From Actinomucor elegans (taxonomy: Eukaryota; Mucoromycota; Mucoromycetes; Mucorales; Mucoraceae): 64,000 nucleotides of DNA. The DNA lies in NCBI GenBank assembly GCA_026027325.1, contig JAMSLZ010000005.1, forward strand, positions 1,302,001 to 1,366,000, read 5' to 3'. This document shows positions 22,105-34,365 of the stretch, piece by piece. The translations under genes and the position numbers were made by a program. The notes under the pieces are model-generated. The model saw only the letters and a list, made by a program, of their open reading frames with translations, was not told the DNA's origin and did no database searches. The stretch's first letter is position 1. Every line of letters begins with the position of its first letter.

Positions 22105-23563
22105 ATGACTATTAAACTAAATATCTCGAAAAGATCGATCTCGATCCTTTCAGTGATATCTCTTATTTTGATAGTGATATGTCTATTCAATCTCACAAGT
22201 CTAAGCCATAGTATCAGTAAAAATCCAACAACAAAAGAATACCAAGAGCAATATAACATAAAAGCAAATGATCTTTATCGAAAGAACTCAAAATCAACTT
22301 GTCTTGCCAATACTGCGAATGTCGGTATCTCGAAAGAGGAATGGAACCAATGTTTAGAAGTGGGCACTAGTCCTGAATACTATCTTTCAATTGTTATTGT
22401 AACTCGTATGGATGATTATGCTGGGTAAAATAAAAAAAAACGCTATATAAACTAAAGCATCGAAAAGTACACTAATCAAGTATAACTATAGCAACCAACA
22501 TCATCGATTCCAAAACTTTATTGATAGCGCATACTTGTTGGCAGAGCACTCGGAGCAAAAGATTGAATTGCTGATTATCGAGTGGAACCCTCCAAAGAAC
22601 AAGAGAAGAGTGATTGATGCGTTTGTAAGTCTTATTCAGTTATATATTGCTTATTTTATTCATGTTTTCAATATATAGAGATTCCGCAGTTCTAAATACC
22701 TGAACCATCGCATCATTACTGTTTCAAACAAAATCCATAAGATCTTGCCCAATAGGGGTAACGCGCCTTTACACGAATTTGAAGGCAAGAATGTGGGTAT
22801 CAGGTTCGCTCGTGGTGAATACATTGTATGCACTAATCAAGGTAAGAGAAAAAATGTATCCGTTGAAGCACTTACTTATTGCCTGCTCTCTATAGATGAC
22901 ATTTGGTCTCATAACTTTATTAATGCTATTAAGTCGCGTGTATTCGAAAAAGATACAATCTATACCCAGTTCCAAGCTTGGCACAACATGTAAGTTTAAT
23001 ACGTCTGTTTCAGTAGTACTGGTTTGCTCAATCGTCAGAAAAGCCACGAAAATTTACCACCTAGCATTGTCAATCTCGCTCCTTTCCCTGATGATGAAAC
23101 GTTGTACCAGGCCTGCCGCATGCGAGACCAAGATTGGGGGAACTATAAATTACCAGGAGTCACACCAGTCACAGCTGTTAACTCGGACAACTATTATGTT
23201 TATGGGGATCAAGCAGGTGATTTCACAATGGCTCACAGAGATACATGGAGGGCATGCAGAGGGTATCGTGAAACTGGAGGTGTGGCTTGGATGGATATGG
23301 AATTTATCCTGACAGCAATAGGCACCTTTGATATGAAATTAGTCTACAGTCAGGATACGTTTGCTTGTCATCAAGAGCATCCTAATGAGTGGGAAAAAAC
23401 ACCTGAAAGACATACACCTGTTCTTAACGCAACTGGTATTGATGGCATCTTGACCAAGAAGATCTCTTTTTATAATGAACCAAACAAATGGGGTCTTCAG
23501 CAAATAGATATTTGGGAGGAAGGATTAGAATGTGTTGAGTTTCGAGGTGGTTTATGTACGTAG
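22105..23563 (+). CDS. type II membrane glycosyltransferase-like protein
   Basis: Five exons: 22105-22424, 22492-22624, 22679-22841, 22896-22989 and 23014-23563, giving 419 residues. A short basic N-terminus is followed by one membrane anchor (SISILSVISLILIVICLFNL, about 12-31), the topology of Golgi glycosyltransferases. The luminal part begins YYLSIVIVTRMDDYAG (GT-A fold first strand), then LLIIEWNPP, NVGIRFARGEYIVCTNQDD and, near the C-terminus, GDFTMAHRDTWRACRGYRE. This series (IVEWNPP, KN.GIR.ARG...TN.D, ASGDFTL..R..W...RGY) belongs to a group of GT2-like proteins found across fungi, algae and bacteria. NQDDIW could hold the metal-binding acids. The substrate is unknown. Intron 4 is only 24 nt in this model (22990-23013, GTAAGT...TTTCAG), which is suspiciously short, although the frame and the protein family agree with it. 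Confidence 0.82.
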
Positions 23564-24890
23564 AAATAAAAAAAATGGCGTATTGCAACTTGAAGCAAAT
23601 CAGTATTCTACTACTAGCTCTTATATTGGATGCTATCGCGATTATACGTTGGCTTATTATTACTATCCGTAGGCATTGTGGGCCGTTTGTCTAAATTGAT
23701 TTCTTCTTGTTTCGCTTTCCGAATACTATATATATGTTGAGTAAAGGATTTGTAAATACAACACGTTAAAAGGAAATCAATAGCGAATATCAAGTTGATT
23801 TGATGTTTTAACAAATTTATCTGGCTTTTGACCTATAGATTACTATTGATACAATATAGCCATTGCACTTTGGTTAAATAACAACTAAAATAATCGTTGC
23901 ACTTCATTCCGAGCATATACTAGCGGCCAATGCAACATTAAGCAGAAGTTTGTCGAGAAATGTAAAGATGTTGGAGATAAAGTGATATTTGAAAAAGCTT
24001 TTAAAAATCTTTAAACACAAACATGAATCTTTCGAGACAAGGTCAGTTAATAGCATATGTTTAGTATATATTACAGCAAGTTACAATATTTTTTCGATTT
24101 TATTGTATATTAAATGCTCAATTTTTGATTATGTTATTAATAATCCTAAAGAATACATTTTATCAATGATAATGTGATAAGTTAAGAGAAATAACAATTG
24201 ATATTTACATCATTTAACGCACCATCCAATTCTACATGAAATTGATTAATGCATATTTTGTAGCACTGGCAATTTTTTTTATGAAGACAAGTATTCCAGT
24301 TTTTTGACGGTATTAAAATCACTGAAGATTAGGGTATAAGTTCATTAGTACAACTTAAAGCGTGTGAGGATGCTTCTATTGTTGTATAATAACGAAAGAG
24401 GGGGCGACTTTTGAAGCCTGGGCGGCAGCATACTTAGCCTTATTGCTAGATTCCTGCTTAAATTGCCAACTTCTCGTATCCTATTAGCTTCTACATTGCA
24501 AACAAAACATCATTATATACTTTGAGCTAGAAGAAATAAAGTCGGATTACGAACTTTGCCTCTGAATATATTTAATAATGCCAAAAAAAAAGAAGAAAAA
24601 AACAACACAAATGTATGCTTCGCGGGTAATTGTTGCTTGATTTAATACCAGATAATGCAGTTAAGCATTGTGTCCATTAATTTCCTGTTAAAATTATCTT
24701 AAATTATTAGTTTTTGAATGAAAAGTCTTTCATTTTAATAGACAAACTTAGACTACTCCATGAAAAATATTTATAATACATATAGAATATCGATTTCTCT
24801 CTGTTTTCTTGCAAAACTAAGATGATTCGATGAAATTTTTGCTTTATTATGTTTCATTAAGGACTTATAGCATCAATTTAGTTTTGATGC
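23564..24890. other. intergenic, nothing seen
   Basis: Very AT-rich DNA with no gene supported. It ends at the poly(T) tract that marks the tail of the truncated LINE. Confidence 0.5.
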
Positions 24891-25420
24891 TTTTTTTTTT
24901 TTTTTTTTTTTGTAAATCAAGTTTTTATTAACTTAAAGTCACACATCGCGGAGAGGGGTGACATGAATATGAAATATAAGGTGCTTGGGGTATAGGGATA
25001 ATAGAATAATGATTCATTTGTATAGTTCAAACTACTACTCTAATTGGTGTTTGGTTAGTAAAACAGAAATTTGTGATTGAATTTTTGGTACAATATTTTC
25101 ACTCAGGAAAGGAGTGTGCTCGATCATACATTTCCAGTAGTTAAGCCATATATACCATAGAGCCGTAGATACCGATACCATGAAAGGAATATATAAAGCC
25201 GAGCGATGGTGAAAGGGTGATTGAAGATTTATGAGAGTATTAGTGATATCTACAGCCAATATCTCATAGGTGGGGAATTGTTGGTGGAGAACTCTATTCC
25301 AGATTTCCATTTTCCTAGGACAGGGCACTAAGAAGTGAGTTGACGAATCATCTTGTTCTTGGCACAATTGACATAAGGGACTATCCGCTTTAATTATGCC
25401 TTCTTAATTTTTCATAGCGA
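24891..25420 (-). mobile_element. 5'-truncated LINE 3' end with poly(A) tract
   Basis: On the minus strand, about 25400-25035 reads PLCQLCQEQDDSSTHFLVPCP, a C-x2-C...H...C zinc-binding domain at the C-terminus of non-LTR reverse transcriptases (zf-RVT). It continues with ALWYIWLNYWKCMIEH, the usual end of such ORF2 proteins, to a stop at 25035. About 120 bases 3' of the stop (in element orientation) is a run of 21 A (T at 24891-24911 on the plus strand), the expected poly(A) tail. No RT core is present, so this is a classic 5'-truncated insertion. I could not define a convincing target-site duplication; ATCAATTT occurs on both sides but not at the junctions. Confidence 0.75.
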
Positions 25421-27576
25421 AAAATATCAATTTCTGTGCTTCGTTTTAGATAATGTGTAACTTGAAAAATGACGCGACACATTCTTTACCTATAGATCTC
25501 TCCGCCAATTTTGATCCAACATCGCATTTGATTAGTAGTACATGTTCAGAATAAAACGTTGTATCTACTAAAAGTCGCAATCCAATCATAGTGTTTTATT
25601 ATTTTAAATGTTCTATTTAATTTGCATTTATTCGTTTCTAAGTTTCGTTTGCCAGTGGTTGTATAGTTCTTTTGCTTAATAAAAGGCTAGACTTTCTTGA
25701 TTTATCGGCAAAGTTAATATATTGTCTCATCAATCTCTCTAAGGGTTTAACTGACTGGTAACTCAAGAAACGAGGGTAAAGGTTTAAACACATGGGTTTT
25801 GTAAACTTTTTTGATTAGCGATAGAATAGAAGAGATAATCGCCCAAAAAAAAACTTCATAAAAGGTGGGGGGTACTGATTGATTGGGTGAGTAAGCGTAA
25901 TGTATCTGCATCGTATACAATATAATCAGAGATCATCCCGTGTTTTTATCGTTCATCAGGTCCGATTTCAGCCTACTCTAAACAAGATCGCGATGATCTG
26001 ATAAAGATATCCTCCGTATCACAAAAAAAAAGTCAAAAGAATAATCAATGTTAGAAAGCGCAACGCAAGTTTGTTAAAATCATTCATTAAGAGCTCTTGT
26101 GATAAAGAGCTTGAATCAATCGATCTATGGTTTCAGGCTGGTGGAGCGGAATAGTGGGTTTGAATCATCTTTATGAAAATAGAATATTCCATATTTCTCC
26201 CATTCTTATGTAATCTATTATGTTACCTAGTTCATTTACCACTTGTATCTGAGTAATTTCATGTGCATAGATCTGACACTATTATACACTGGCAGTTGGA
26301 TGTTTATTAAACGAAGTCTCTATAGCATGAGAGTATAGCAGAAGGAAGTCATAAAAGAAAATCAACGTTTCAAGGCAGGACCCTGAAATATGGAAGTTCA
26401 GGGTTCAAATGCTTTCAAGTTCCGGATAAAGCTCATTTCATATCAATGCTATAAGAGTTCGAACAAGGCTGTTCCATAGTAATATAACACCGGAAAATAA
26501 ACTTTGCCTTGGGTGTCCATCCTTACTATTATTCAGAGCTAAATATATTGCAATTTATAGATGAGCATGTCTGTTAGCCAAAGAAAATCATGGATAAACT
26601 GGTTCAAAAGTCTCTGTTGATTAGAATAATATCTAGGATAAAGTGGCAAGATGAGGCCTAGATGAAGCATGGATAGAAATTTCGAGGGTTTTCTATATAT
26701 TACATAAGTATGCTTTCCGTTGTTGCGTGATGTTTTTTTTCCATAACTATTAGCAGTCTTATTCGTTCTTTAAAGCTGGGACAACGCTAGGCCTCTCACG
26801 AAGGGCTACAAGATCGCTTCTAAACCCCCAATGATCAGGGGATGAGCCAACCATCGTGCCAAGTTTTGTATATAGCTAATCTGTATGATCTTTGATGATA
26901 TCAAATTGCGCGGTATTTATTCCTATACAAAGTAGCAAAGCCGAGCCGAGCACTTCACTTGCATTAGACCATTGCTCATGTAAGTAGCCCTCTCAGCGCC
27001 AAATAACTCGCACTTTTTTTGTTTGGTTTAGATTCTCGCTTAAATATTCTGTAATGTGGTTATGCTATAGGATTCCCACGCATAACGCTTGAGTCAAATA
27101 GCCAGAACAAAGACGGATGATTCAAATGGCCGGGAGGGGATCTAAATGGGGCAAAAGAACCGTGATTTTTTTTTTCTGAGGTTCGGCATTGGATAGCCTG
27201 TCTCTCAACTCCGTTCAGCCAATTATATGCATTGGTAAAGAGAGCTTCTTGTAAATACAGGAATAGATAGACTTGTGTAATATCAAATCATTGAGATATC
27301 TTATTGGTGCAAGAATGGGATGTTTCTGCGCTAGACATACTTGTAGTAAAGATCCTATAATGTCTTGTGATTGCTTCTCCTTAAAAGTGTACTACTTAGG
27401 ATACAAGCTTACCAAAGCTAGATATCTAGTAAGCTCTCCTCCCCCCATAATAGCGCGGGATTTCTATTCATTGATTCAGAATAGTAGCTGGCATTCAATG
27501 AAAAAACGTATATAAATCTTTCGCTCTTTACAAGTATTTTTTTTTTTGTTTCACATCTCTTTTCTTTGATTTAAAT
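25421..27576. other. intergenic with dispersed repeat and transporter promoter
   Basis: No gene supported. A dispersed-repeat copy lies at 25495-25600. The 240-base open frame at 27273-27515 overlaps the promoter of the acetate transporter and has no protein-like features. TATATAAAT at 27509-27517 is about 60 bases before the transporter start and is a good TATA box; a T-run follows at about 27537-27547. Confidence 0.5.
25495..25600 (+). repeat. dispersed ~100-bp repeat copy, well preserved
   Basis: Reads ATCGCATTTGATTAGTAGTA, then CATGTTCAGAATAAAAC and GTTGTATCTACTAAAAG. One of the clearest copies, with the full order: GATC-rich lead, CGCAT(T/C)TGATTAGT core, TTCAGAAT, GCATCTA.TAAAA. Confidence 0.6.
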
Positions 27577-28364
27577 ATGTCTACTGGAACTACTACAGCT
27601 AACAATCCCAACAATAATGCAAACAATATTCATCTCAATGATACTAATAGCGATTTAGAAGCCAAATACTCTTCTGCAGCTGCTTACAACAATCCTACTC
27701 CCATTTACGCTGCTCCTACTATAGCAAATCCTGGTCCTTTAGGTCTCAGTTCTTTTGCTTTAACTACCTTTGTATTGTCACTTCATAACGCTGGTGCTGG
27801 TGTGCCAGCTAATGGACCAAGCACTATTGTCGTTGGTCTTGGTATGTTCTATGGTGGCCTTGTACAGGTAAAAAAAAAAAAAAAAAAAATAACACATCAA
27901 GACTGCTCTGTGATTAAACTTATATTTGATAGCTTTTGGCTGGTATGTGGGAGTTCAGAACAGGTAACACCTTTGGTGCTACTGCATTCTCATCTTATGG
28001 TGGCTTCTGGCTTTCTTTTGCCTGTATCTTTATCCCAGGATTCAATATCTTGGAAGGCTATGGTACTGACACAGCTGTTCTTGAACAATCATTGGGTATC
28101 TATCTGTTATCTTGGGCTATTTTTACTGGTATCATGTTGATTGCTTCTCATCGATCAAGCGTTGGCCTTGTGAGCATGTTCTTTTGCCTTTTCATTACAT
28201 TTATTCTATTGGCAGCTGCCAAATTCAATAATAGTCTCACTACGCAGGTCGCTGGTGGTGCATTTGGCGTTGTTACAGCTCTGCTTGCTTGGTATAACGC
28301 GCTCTCTGGTCTTTTAACCAAGGATTCTTCCTTTTTCCTTTTACCAACAGGCCGTCTTAACTAA
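27577..28364 (+). CDS. GPR1/FUN34/YaaH (Ato) acetate/ammonium transporter
   Basis: Two exons, 27577-27867 and 27933-28364, giving 240 residues with a 65-nt intron that begins GTAAAAAA. The N-terminal ~48 residues are Asn/Thr/Ala-rich and cytosolic. [15 protein letters not shown] starts at 51; NPxPLGL is the signature of the AceTr family. Six hydrophobic segments follow, with [20 protein letters not shown] after the second, also conserved. Fungal Ato proteins carry acetate (and were linked to ammonium export) across the plasma membrane. The length and architecture agree with the family. A TATA box lies about 60 bases upstream, and the gene stands alone, consistent with an individually regulated, carbon-responsive gene. 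Confidence 0.94.
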
Positions 28365-29540
28365 AAACTTATTTAAAATTTCGAATCACTTGTAACATTA
28401 TATTATACATATCCCCCCCCCACACTAATCGATCTAAAGTTCTATATTTTTTTCTTTAATAATAATACCTTATTTAAACATGTATAAACCTTTGTATTTG
28501 TATTTGTAATTGAATTTAACCTTGATCTGTTTCAAACGTGTGCATGTATCACGGTGTACATGCGTACCGAGCTTCATAATAGACTTTGTGTTCGATAAGA
28601 AAAAAGTTGGTAACCTTTCGAAGTTTTTTCCCCACAAAAATACCTCATTAAAGTTATAATACCCGTTTCAAAGTCAAATTGTTATAGAAACTGCAGGTGT
28701 TACATGGGGAATCTTTTCCCCCCCTTCTGGTTTGACACAGATTGCCTATTTGAATGTCGGCTGAACTGTACGTGGGAACTTGCAAAAGAAATGATTCAAA
28801 TTCGGATAAATTACTTATACTTGGACCTTCAAAAAAGACAGAAAACAGCATTCTATGTGAAGAAATGTCGATCTTTTTGTGGAGCGGAAACCTTTCCTTT
28901 TACACTCTCGGCTTTCTATACTATACAAGTATCAAGAAGCGATTTGCTACCCAGATTAATTAAGCTTTAGCACTAAATTATTTACCGAAATTCGTAATGA
29001 TTCGTCCACTGGTTAGTTTGATTGACTGGTGCCCCAACTGGTCCCGCAGAATCCATCATTAGACACACATCTATCCCCAGCTAATGGCTGTGTATCATGT
29101 AAAAGAAAAAAGAAAAAGAAAAAGTGTAAATTCATTGAAAAGCGTGCGATTTACTCTATAATTTACCCGAGAATCATTGATCTATCTTGGTTCATGGTTC
29201 ATGATTTTCTGATATAGACACGTATCAAGCTCAATCTTCATCAGCCAATAAAATCAATCTACCCGTGTTTCAGGAAGCTTTGTGCCCAGCCAATGAAACT
29301 TTATGCTGGTAAAGACATAATATAATTGGAATAGATTTTTTTTTTTTTTTTTTTTTTTTTACTAACATGGCATTGTGTTTGTTGTTGAGGTAGTATTGCT
29401 ACATCTTTGCTCAAAAAACTAAAAGCCATTGCAAGCTTCGATCTAACCATAATTATAAAGTCTTATAATCCTGTGAACGGTGACTAATATATTATCAATC
29501 AAAACGAGGACACACAACAGGTTTGGTATTCTAATATCTT
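28365..29540. other. intergenic between convergent genes
   Basis: No gene supported. It contains C9 at about 28412-28421, a run of 25 T at 29336-29360, and C-rich/T-rich patches around 28715. Short overlapping frames at 28704-28970 are out of register with each other and lack splice support. Confidence 0.5.
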
Positions 29541-31217
29541 TTATTCAGAGTCTTCATCATCTTCAAAAAAGTTCTCAATAATAAATTCTACAAAATCTTC
29601 ATCCCAAGTTTCATTATCTTCAGCCAAACTTCTAAACAAATGCCCACTACCACCGCGTTTAATCCACACACGTACAATCTTGAGGGCGTCTTCTTTCTTG
29701 CCAGTCACCTCTGCCCATTCTTCAAGGGCCCATTCACTCATGGCCCAGCCAAGATATCCACTCGTCAAAACTTCCTTGTCTACTTCGACAGCATGCTTGA
29801 AATAAAACTGAGCATTCTTTAGTAATTGAAGCTTGTTGCGTTGAGCAATTGGTAAATCTAAACGAGCACGGATCAAACTCAAATCACCCATCTTATTCAA
29901 TATACGTAGATTCTTGGGCTCCAGCTCCAATCCTGCTTGGAATGATTTGGTAGCAGATGCATACAAGTGCCATACTTCTTTACCGTCCTTTTCGGGAACG
30001 AGAGGTAAGTGTTTTTTGTTAGCCACTTCAGCAATGGCTTGACCATAGCTTGTTAATATATCACCACGATCACACATTGCTTCTACATTGCGGGGATCAT
30101 GCTGTTCAATGATTTCGTTCAAGCGCTCTGTCGCCTTTTCAAATAAAGTTGTATCCACTGTACCAGAAGCCAAAAAGGTACGATCTGCCATAGCAGCGTA
30201 GGTCGATGCTTCTTTTAAATTGATTTGAATACGTGCAGCCTTTCGGTTCTTTTCAGCATTGGGATCTGCCTCTGTATTTTCGGTTGGCATTTCTTCCAGC
30301 CATTTTTCAGCAAGAGCCAACTTGGCTTTAGCGCGACTAAACAAATCCATAGAAGCTGGAAATGAAGCAAGCATTGATGCCATAGTCGTCATTGTTTCAG
30401 CAGTAGATAGCAATGTTTCAATGAGAGAATAGGGTGTAGTAGTTTCAACCTTGGTCACAGTTGTAAACTCTTCAGATTTCGTTGGCTCATTGTCTTCATG
30501 ATGATGATGATGGTCTTCAGAGTCTTTTTTTGTTGGTTCAATGGTGTCATGATGGTTTTCTTCTGCACTAGGTGCTTCTTGTTCGGTAGCAGTTAAACCC
30601 AAGTACTCTTTCTCTTGCAAACCATACACATTATCAAATATTGTAATTGCTTCTTGCAACGACATGGCAGAAGCTCCATAAGCATTATCTACTTCAGTTG
30701 TCTCTTGTAATAACTCTGATCTCTGATGAAGTGCTTGAGCCAAATTAAACTGAGCATCTGTCTTGTTAGGTTCCAAATCCAAAGCAGTTCTAAACTTTTC
30801 AATCGACTGATCCACCTTTTCCAACTTCTGCTCGGGTGAAGCATGCGAAGGTAAGAAATCAACTAGTAAGAACAGCACACGTCCCCTACAAACCTGTGGT
30901 TAGAAACACATCGATTGAGGATTTACACTTATTTTACCAGTTGTAAACGCAGTCAGCGTCCTTATCGTTCAAGCTAAAAGCTTTACCGTACATTTCAGCA
31001 GCCCTTTCATAATTGCGCTGAGAACGGTCACCACTCTGATAACGTTCACCTTGTTCTTCAAACTGAATAGCCTCTACAATACAAATGAGTTTGACGCGCT
31101 AATGAATAATGATTTAGATGGCTTACCTTCCATGCATTCTTCAAAAGTTTCGGGTTCCTTCTTCTTTTTGGAAGCAGCTTTGGGCTTCTGTGGTTTTTTC
31201 GCGGTAAATTTGCCCAT
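29541..31217 (-). CDS. TPR-repeat protein, fungal, function unknown
   Basis: Three exons: 31217-31127, 31073-30938 and 30885-29541, giving 523 residues. The N-terminus is Lys-rich (KKPQKPKAASKKKKEPE). TPR-like helix pairs begin at about 33 (AIQFEEQGERYQSGDRSQRN...AAEMYGKAFSLNDKDADCVYNW) and continue with DQSIEKFRTALDLEPNKTDA (consensus TPR), then a C-terminal group (SATKSFQAGLELEPKNLRIL and FYFKHAVEVDKEVLTSGYLG). Between them lies an acidic, His-rich insert (SEDHHHHHEDNEP) that may be a flexible linker. The C-terminus is highly acidic (FFEDDEDSE). TPR proteins of this size are usually co-chaperones or assembly factors; nothing here fixes the partner. CCCGGTAA lies about 95 bases upstream of the start. 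Confidence 0.85.
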
Positions 31218-33086
31218 TGCTATATGTCTAAAGTGTACTTGAGAGTTTTTTTTTTCGGTTCTCGAGCTGCATTTTTTTTATATGTGAAGCAGCAGTCCAA
31301 AGTAGCAGTCCCCGGTAACAACTCGATATGGAAATGTCCTTTTTGCATTGACAGCTGGAGCTTACCAGTGATTGGTTAAAGGTATTAAGAAATTATGGGG
31401 TATTCATCCGAAAGTATTGCCGTTTGTAAGGCTATCAGGGCACTAGATCAAACAGGATTCCGTAGTCCTCGTCAATATGAGCATTGAAGCGATAAAATAC
31501 AGTAAAACAATGATTTTTTGTTTACAGGATCACAGTGACATTTGTGTTTGAAATTACTTAACCATTGAAACCGTGGAGATTTCTCTGATAAGACGTTGAA
31601 ATATATATTTTATCTTTGTTTTTACTCTAATGAGCCAGTTTTTTAATAAAAACAAAAATACTTTAAGAGGTGCCAAATAATAATAAAATTTCATTATAAG
31701 CTATGTCTCTACGACAACTCAAATAGCGTCAAAAAGTGATATCACTACTAAGAGTGTGTCACGATTTATATTGGTTGCTGAAGGTTTAGTGATTTTTTAT
31801 TTAGGTCATCTTCTTGTTCCCTTAACACGTCTGTTTGAAGACATAACAAAGCGTATATATAATTAACTAACATATCGAATACTACAAGAATCCTATAATG
31901 TACTCCTCAACTAATGAAGCTAAATTAGATAGATTTCGGTTTCCCTTTTTTTTTGAAAAAAAAATCATACACAACACGAAATATGAACATACATAATCAA
32001 ATAGCTTATCAATTACGCGAAATGCATATTTATTAAGAGTGACTAATTGTAGAACAATACTAATATTGGAAGTGTAGCGTATCTGGATTAGGATGACTGA
32101 ATTTTTTTGCTGTCTCTTAATAGTAATAATGCTAATCAAGAGAGGGATACAAGTTAAAGAATATGGTGTAATATGACACTGAAACAAGGTTATGCGGGTT
32201 ATAACTGTATGTATAGACACTTTTTACATATGTTTTCAATTCCAATCCATAAAAATTTATATTCGCTGCAAGAATAAATAAAAAACGTGTACACAAGATC
32301 AGAATCAAGATTAACCAACACAAATGCTAGAGAAGCGCAGATACTCGATCGAATTACAAATTTATATCTACCAAATAGACTTGACATGTAGGCAAAGAAA
32401 ACCTGTCAAGGAAAATGCGAAACATTAGTAGTATATGGTGAAGCTAGCTCCTTCCAGGATATAATATATGGTATTCTTTTCATCAATCGCTAGCGCCATT
32501 GTCCAGAATGACAGTCATTTAGAAGGTATTAGTTTAGTAAGGATAAAAAGAATATGAATCCAGGGCTTGACGGAAACGTTTGGAGATATATGCTGGGTTT
32601 CAGTGATGAGGGTGTCAGCAAAATCCAAGTTCCTGACCATGTTACGGGACGAAGGTAACCAGAAACAAGTCTGTCAACCAAGCTATTTGGTAGAACCTGG
32701 TGGTGTAAGTATTGTTAAAGGGAGTGGTTTAGTAATCGGACTTCACACTAAATTTTTGACTATCTGGTTAAAATCATTATTTTTTTTCTAACATACTTTG
32801 CATTTTATTTTACTAAAAAACGTACTCTCTTCTAACGAAGAATACAATTCTTTACAAGAGCAGTGCACGGATTCGCGCTATATGATTTTAATTTTTACTT
32901 GCCCTCTTTGGTCTACAAATTTTTCAATTGGAATTGCATGGTGCATTGTTTGACCTAGGAAATTTGCCCCATCTAGAGATCAATGGTTGCTCTTTATAGC
33001 TGAGTTGATCAATCGGGATGTCAATATCGTATAAGGTCTGTAATCATTACAGCATCTAATGACAAGTTTATGCTCAAAGAGCTTCT

Positions 33087-33126
33087 GAATCTGTCGGGAA
33101 TGCCGAGAATCTGTCGGGAATGCCGA
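33087..33126 (+). repeat. perfect 20-bp tandem duplication
   Basis: The unit GAATCTGTCGGGAATGCCGA occurs twice without a gap and without mismatch in an otherwise non-repetitive AT-rich stretch. Confidence 0.9.
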
Positions 33127-34284
33127 ATTGGTTTCAATGATTTAATATTACATACATATTTGTTGATTTCTCAGTTTTAATACCTAATTTACTGTTTATA
33201 CCCTTTAATCTCAAGCGACTACTATGTGAGTACGTAAATATTTACAGGCAGATGGTTCTGTTTTATGATAATGTAATTTATGAATAAAAAGTTGTGTTTT
33301 ATTGATAAAGGGAATAGATAGAGAAATAAGAATACACAAAGAAACAAAGTTTTTTTTTTTTTTTTTTAGATGTGTAGGATGCTATATAGCTTTATTTTGT
33401 ATATAAAGTGGTATCATGCAAGGTATATTGGGCAGCACTTAGCAAACGCTTAGTATTTGGAACGCCTTTATTCATACGGAAAATATCATGTAGCAAATAT
33501 CATCCTTTGGGATGGAGAAGCCACTTTTGGCCCTAGACTTGATCTTGATCTTTTGTTTTGATAGCGAGACTCGATGATGATGGTATACAGATCATTTTAG
33601 ATGTAGAAGCAATAGGTTCTTGCTTATTGACCTAAATTTTGTTCACCGGGCTAAGAAGCCTTGGGCCTAGGATTTGAAAAGAGTCTGAATAGATTGGCGG
33701 GCCTAAGCAGTTGTGTGTGTGCTTTAGGAAGAGATAGCTAACAGTGTTTACTTGTCGTGAAGAGAGAGTTTTATAGAGAAACAAATAAAGAAATGCAATG
33801 TCCAAATGCTTCCCTTTTAGACACCAATAGCCGTTACTATGCCACCCGTGAGTCATTGATTCTTTGTAAAAAGTTACGTTATCCTGTAAACAAATTATTA
33901 TTAATAAGTGTACATTTATAAGACGCATTAAAAGCTTACTTATACTCCATAACACACCATAAGTTGTCCTATTTTGAAGAGTGCACATTCCAAAGTAAAT
34001 GCTCGCCATAAAGACTCAAAGAAAATACTTCATCCTATGAAAAATACTATGTTTTTATGTAAGTTTGTTTATTATCTTGTAAGCGTGAACTTATGCTGTA
34101 GTGTTTCAGAGACCGTTCTCGAGCCTAGGTATCCTTGTCTCACATCTGACGTTTAAAATACTTCATTAAATAAAAATGGAACTAGACAGCTATCCTACTA
34201 TATGTTATAAATCAACGAATATGAATAATTCGTTGCTGTCCCAAGCTAAATTAATAGCTTTACAGACAAAGCATCTTGTTCTGC

Positions 34285-34365
34285 ATATATGCAACTAATC
34301 AGATGCGGCATTTGATCGAAATCAGCCAAGATCTACCGCGTCAAATAGTACATCATGTTCATTTT
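34285..34365 (-). repeat. dispersed ~100-bp repeat copy
   Basis: Reads CAACTAATCAGATGCGGCAT, then TTGATCGAAATCAGCCAAG; the reverse complement gives the ATGCCGCATCTGATTAGTTG core of the family. Confidence 0.55.

Noticed and set aside
24870..25460. ATCAATTT on both sides of the truncated LINE as a target-site duplication
   Set aside because: The copies are not at the element boundaries, and the octamer is common in AT-rich DNA.
26380..26470. GGTTCAAAT and GAGTTCGAAC, T-loop-like sequences suggesting a tRNA
   Set aside because: No matching acceptor stem, D-arm or anticodon arm can be drawn around them.
27273..27515. 80-codon plus-strand open frame rich in Cys just before the acetate transporter
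   Set aside because: It overlaps the promoter and TATA box of the transporter, has no family motif and no splice or leader support.
32567..32791. 74-codon plus-strand frame in the gene desert
   Set aside because: No motif, no start context and no neighbouring exons.
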